Positions 6,319-7,924 of a stretch of DNA of 7,924 nucleotides are shown piece by piece (within the stretch, counting starts at the first letter, position 1; the number at the start of each line of letters is the position of its first letter). The notes under the pieces are model-generated. The model worked only from the letters and a program-made list of their open reading frames with translations. It ran no database searches and was not told the origin of the DNA. Source of the stretch: Tannerella sp. (GTDB lineage: Bacteria > Bacteroidota > Bacteroidia > Bacteroidales > Tannerellaceae); assembly GCA_031279875.1 (NCBI GenBank), contig JAITHS010000131.1:1-7924 (forward strand), read 5' to 3'. A program made the translations under genes and the position numbers.

Positions 6319-6375
6319 TACGTGGTACCGTCAATTGGTAAACAAACGAACAAGAAATATAAAAACCGAATATTA

Positions 6376-7713
6376 ATGAACAAAGAATTTAAAGAGTGGC
6401 AACTACGGACTATCATTGTTTCGATGATAGGTTATGCGTTGTTTTACTTTGTGCGAAAAAATTTAAGTATGGCGATGCCGGGTATGGCAATTGATCTGGG
6501 CATATCAAAGACAGAACTTGGCTTTTTCCTGACGTTGCACGGATTAGTTTACGGCGTATCGCGGTTTGTGAACGGCATATTTGCCGACCGCCTGAACGCC
6601 CGCTTCTACATGGCTATCGGTTTGGCGCTCTGTGCAATAGCCAATTTTGCTTTCGGATTTGGTGTTGACATTGCCGGCTGTATTACCGGTGAGTCGTCGG
6701 GAACACAATTTACGAACACACTTGTCCTTTTCATGGGTATTACATGGGTTGTCAACGGTCTGTTGCAGGGTAGCGGTTTCCCTCCTTGTGCGCGACTTTT
6801 GACACACTGGATTCCGGCAAAGGAACTGGCTACCAAGATGTCGATATGGAACACGTCGCACTCCATCGGCGCCGGTATGGTCGTTATTCTGTGCGGTTAC
6901 ATTATGGAATACCTGGGTGTCGGCGAAGAACATACCGGCGCATGGCGCTGGTGTTTCTGGATTCCATCGGCAATAGCATTAACCGGAGCAGCATTTCTAT
7001 TTATATTTTTGCGCGACACGCCGTCGAGCGTCGGATTACCCGAACTGCCGGGTGTCGTAAAAGTAAAAAGTAAAAAAACGGCAGAAACAAAAGCTTTCCT
7101 CCGCGAAAAAGTGTTTGGTAATAAATTTATCTGGATTCTCGGCATTGCAAACTTTTTTGTGTATATCGTACGTTTCTCAATGCTTGACTGTGGACCGACA
7201 CTTCTGAAAGACTCCAAAATGGTGGACTTGCGTATTGCGGGCTGGTTAGTCGCCTGTTTTGAAGTGGCAGGGATTGTCGGCATGTTGATAGCAGGCTGGG
7301 TTACAGACCGTTACCTCAAAGGACGTGCACATCGCACCTGCGTATTTTGTATGCTCGGAGCGACGTTTTTTGCATTTTTATTCTGGCAACTGCCTAATAA
7401 TGCTCCGATAGAGATTTATTTTCTTGTGCTGTTCGCCACAGGGTTCTTTATCTACGGTCCGCAAGCTCTCGTCGGCATTGCGGCAGCGAATCAGGCAACG
7501 AAAAAAGCGGCAGCAACGGCAAACGGCGTTACAGGCATTTTCGGCTATGCCAGCACCGCCGTGTCGGGCGTCGGCTTCGGCTACGTAGCTCAACACTACG
7601 GCTGGGATCTCGCCTATATTTCAATAGTAGTAATGTCGCTCGTTGGTGTTGGCGTCTTTATGCTTATGTGGAATGCCAAAGCGGACGGATATGAGGAATC
7701 AATTACGAATTAA
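6376..7713 (+). CDS. Organophosphate:phosphate antiporter, GlpT/UhpT/UhpC family (MFS)
   Basis: This 445-residue inner-membrane protein belongs to the organophosphate:phosphate antiporter branch of the major facilitator superfamily and is predicted to have 12 membrane segments. Family features are YFVRKN with Arg27 near the N-terminus, the loop FADRLNARFYM (69-79), and the signature GSGFPPCARLLTHW (132-145). His162 lies in WNTSHSIGAG, Arg266 in FVYIVRFSMLDCGPT (261-275), and GPQALVGIAAANQATKKAAA spans 361-380. Arg27, His162 and Arg266 line up with the substrate-binding Arg45, His165 and Arg269 of E. coli GlpT, and the His-Arg spacing (104) is identical. I chose ATG at 6376 because it precedes the family-like MNKEFKEWQLRT; an in-frame TTG at 6181 would add residues encoded by repeats. 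No TAnnTTTG promoter was found in the spacer, so read-through from the dehydrogenase gene is likely. Glycerol phosphate is the favoured substrate from the neighbour, but hexose phosphates or phosphoglycerate are possible and a UhpC-like sensor is not excluded. Confidence 0.92.
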   Translation: MNKEFKEWQLRTIIVSMIGYALFYFVRKNLSMAMPGMAIDLGISKTELGFFLTLHGLVYGVSRFVNGIFADRLNARFYMAIGLALCAIANFAFGFGVDIAGCITGESSGTQFTNTLVLFMGITWVVNGLLQGSGFPPCARLLTHWIPAKELATKMSIWNTSHSIGAGMVVILCGYIMEYLGVGEEHTGAWRWCFWIPSAIALTGAAFLFIFLRDTPSSVGLPELPGVVKVKSKKTAETKAFLREKVFGNKFIWILGIANFFVYIVRFSMLDCGPTLLKDSKMVDLRIAGWLVACFEVAGIVGMLIAGWVTDRYLKGRAHRTCVFCMLGATFFAFLFWQLPNNAPIEIYFLVLFATGFFIYGPQALVGIAAANQATKKAAATANGVTGIFGYASTAVSGVGFGYVAQHYGWDLAYISIVVMSLVGVGVFMLMWNAKADGYEESITN

Positions 7714-7724
7714 AAATTAATTTA
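7701..7724. repeat. A/T-rich repetitive tract across the antiporter stop codon
   Basis: AATTACGAATT followed by AAAAATTAATTTAC is built from overlapping AATTA units. It encodes the last residues (SITN) and stop of the antiporter and fills the short gap to the next gene. It forms at most weak A/T hairpins and does not look like an intrinsic terminator. Confidence 0.35.
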
Positions 7725-7726
7725 CA

Positions 7727-7924
7727 ATGAAACAAACAAACAACGAAACAATGAATGAGATAGTAAAATTCGGTCAGGTAGAAGAAAAAATTTTGACCAT
7801 ACGCAATCTGCAAGTTATACTTGACAGTGATGTAGCCGTATTGTACGGCGTAGAAACACGGGAAGTGAACCAGGCGATAAAAAACAATCCGGACAAGTTT
7901 CCCGAAGGCTACATTTTGGAATTG
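7727..7924 (+). CDS. ORF6N-domain protein, N-terminal part (runs off the window)
   Basis: ATG at 7727, 13 bp after the antiporter stop, opens 66 codons without a stop to the window edge. Residues about 14-66 (VKFGQVEEKILTIRNLQV, then ILDSDVAVLYGVETREVNQA and NPDKFPEGYILEL) match the ORF6N domain pattern: an I-TIR-Q-V-LD-D-A-LYGV-T--VNQA core followed by a P-KFPE-Y--L block. ORF6N is a putative DNA-binding domain found in phage antirepressor-like proteins and in many Bacteroidetes chromosomal proteins of unknown role. A second in-frame ATG at 7751 (MNEIVKFGQ) is an alternative start closer to the domain; neither has a Shine-Dalgarno sequence. The short gap suggests transcription with the antiporter, but no functional link to glycerol phosphate is evident. 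Confidence 0.85.
   Translation, partial: MKQTNNETMNEIVKFGQVEEKILTIRNLQVILDSDVAVLYGVETREVNQAIKNNPDKFPEGYILEL

Noticed and set aside
6181..6375. Extended antiporter start at TTG 6181
   Set aside because: The added 65 residues are translated from structured repeats (including a CFVPRNDE-type peptide from the REP-like element). The family-like N-terminus begins at ATG 6376.
6544..7283. Minus-strand open frames inside the antiporter gene
   Set aside because: Shadows of a well-conserved membrane transporter with no independent support.
7711..7724. Intrinsic terminator after the antiporter gene
   Set aside because: Only weak A/T pairing, no G/C stem and no run of T after a stem.

Overview
The window looks like a piece of a Bacteroidota chromosome, most likely order Bacteroidales. 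The evidence is a TonB-dependent receptor with an N-terminal carboxypeptidase-regulatory-like domain, a paired surface lipoprotein, exact matches to the Bacteroidetes -7 promoter element (TAnnTTTG), and A/T-rich translation starts with no recognisable Shine-Dalgarno sequence on any of the five genes. Nothing in the sequence fixes the genus.

Layout. (1) Minus strand, 1-1487: a 495-residue predicted beta-helix lipoprotein whose last visible bases are TA, probably its stop codon cut by the window edge. (2) A 95-bp gap (1488-1582) with four TTTACA-like hexamers at an exact 11-bp period and a 14-bp palindrome. (3) Minus strand, 1583-4399: a 938-residue TonB-dependent outer-membrane receptor. (4) A 422-bp divergent intergenic region (4400-4821). 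Two promoters with near-identical 43-bp sequence face outward at its edges as an inverted repeat, and a tandem pair of Fur-like palindromes lies between them. (5) Plus strand, 4822-6120: sn-glycerol-1-phosphate dehydrogenase (AraM/EgsA family), whose 3' end runs into a G-rich repetitive tract. (6) A 255-bp spacer (6121-6375) with structured repeats, including a dispersed-repeat-like inverted repeat. (7) Plus strand, 6376-7713: an organophosphate:phosphate antiporter of the GlpT/UhpT/UhpC family. (8) Plus strand, 7727 to the window edge: the start of an ORF6N-domain protein.

How the genes may work together (inference). The receptor and lipoprotein look like an outer-membrane capture and uptake pair for an unknown ligand. 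The dehydrogenase and antiporter look like an inner-membrane and cytoplasmic module that takes up a glycerol phosphate and interconverts sn-glycerol-1-phosphate with dihydroxyacetone phosphate. A PhoB/PhoP-like direct-repeat array before the lipoprotein and Fur-like boxes in the divergent region suggest phosphate and/or metal control. One hypothesis is a scavenging locus for glycerol-1-phosphate, the backbone enantiomer of archaeal lipids. The alternative is that the two divergent units are unrelated neighbours.
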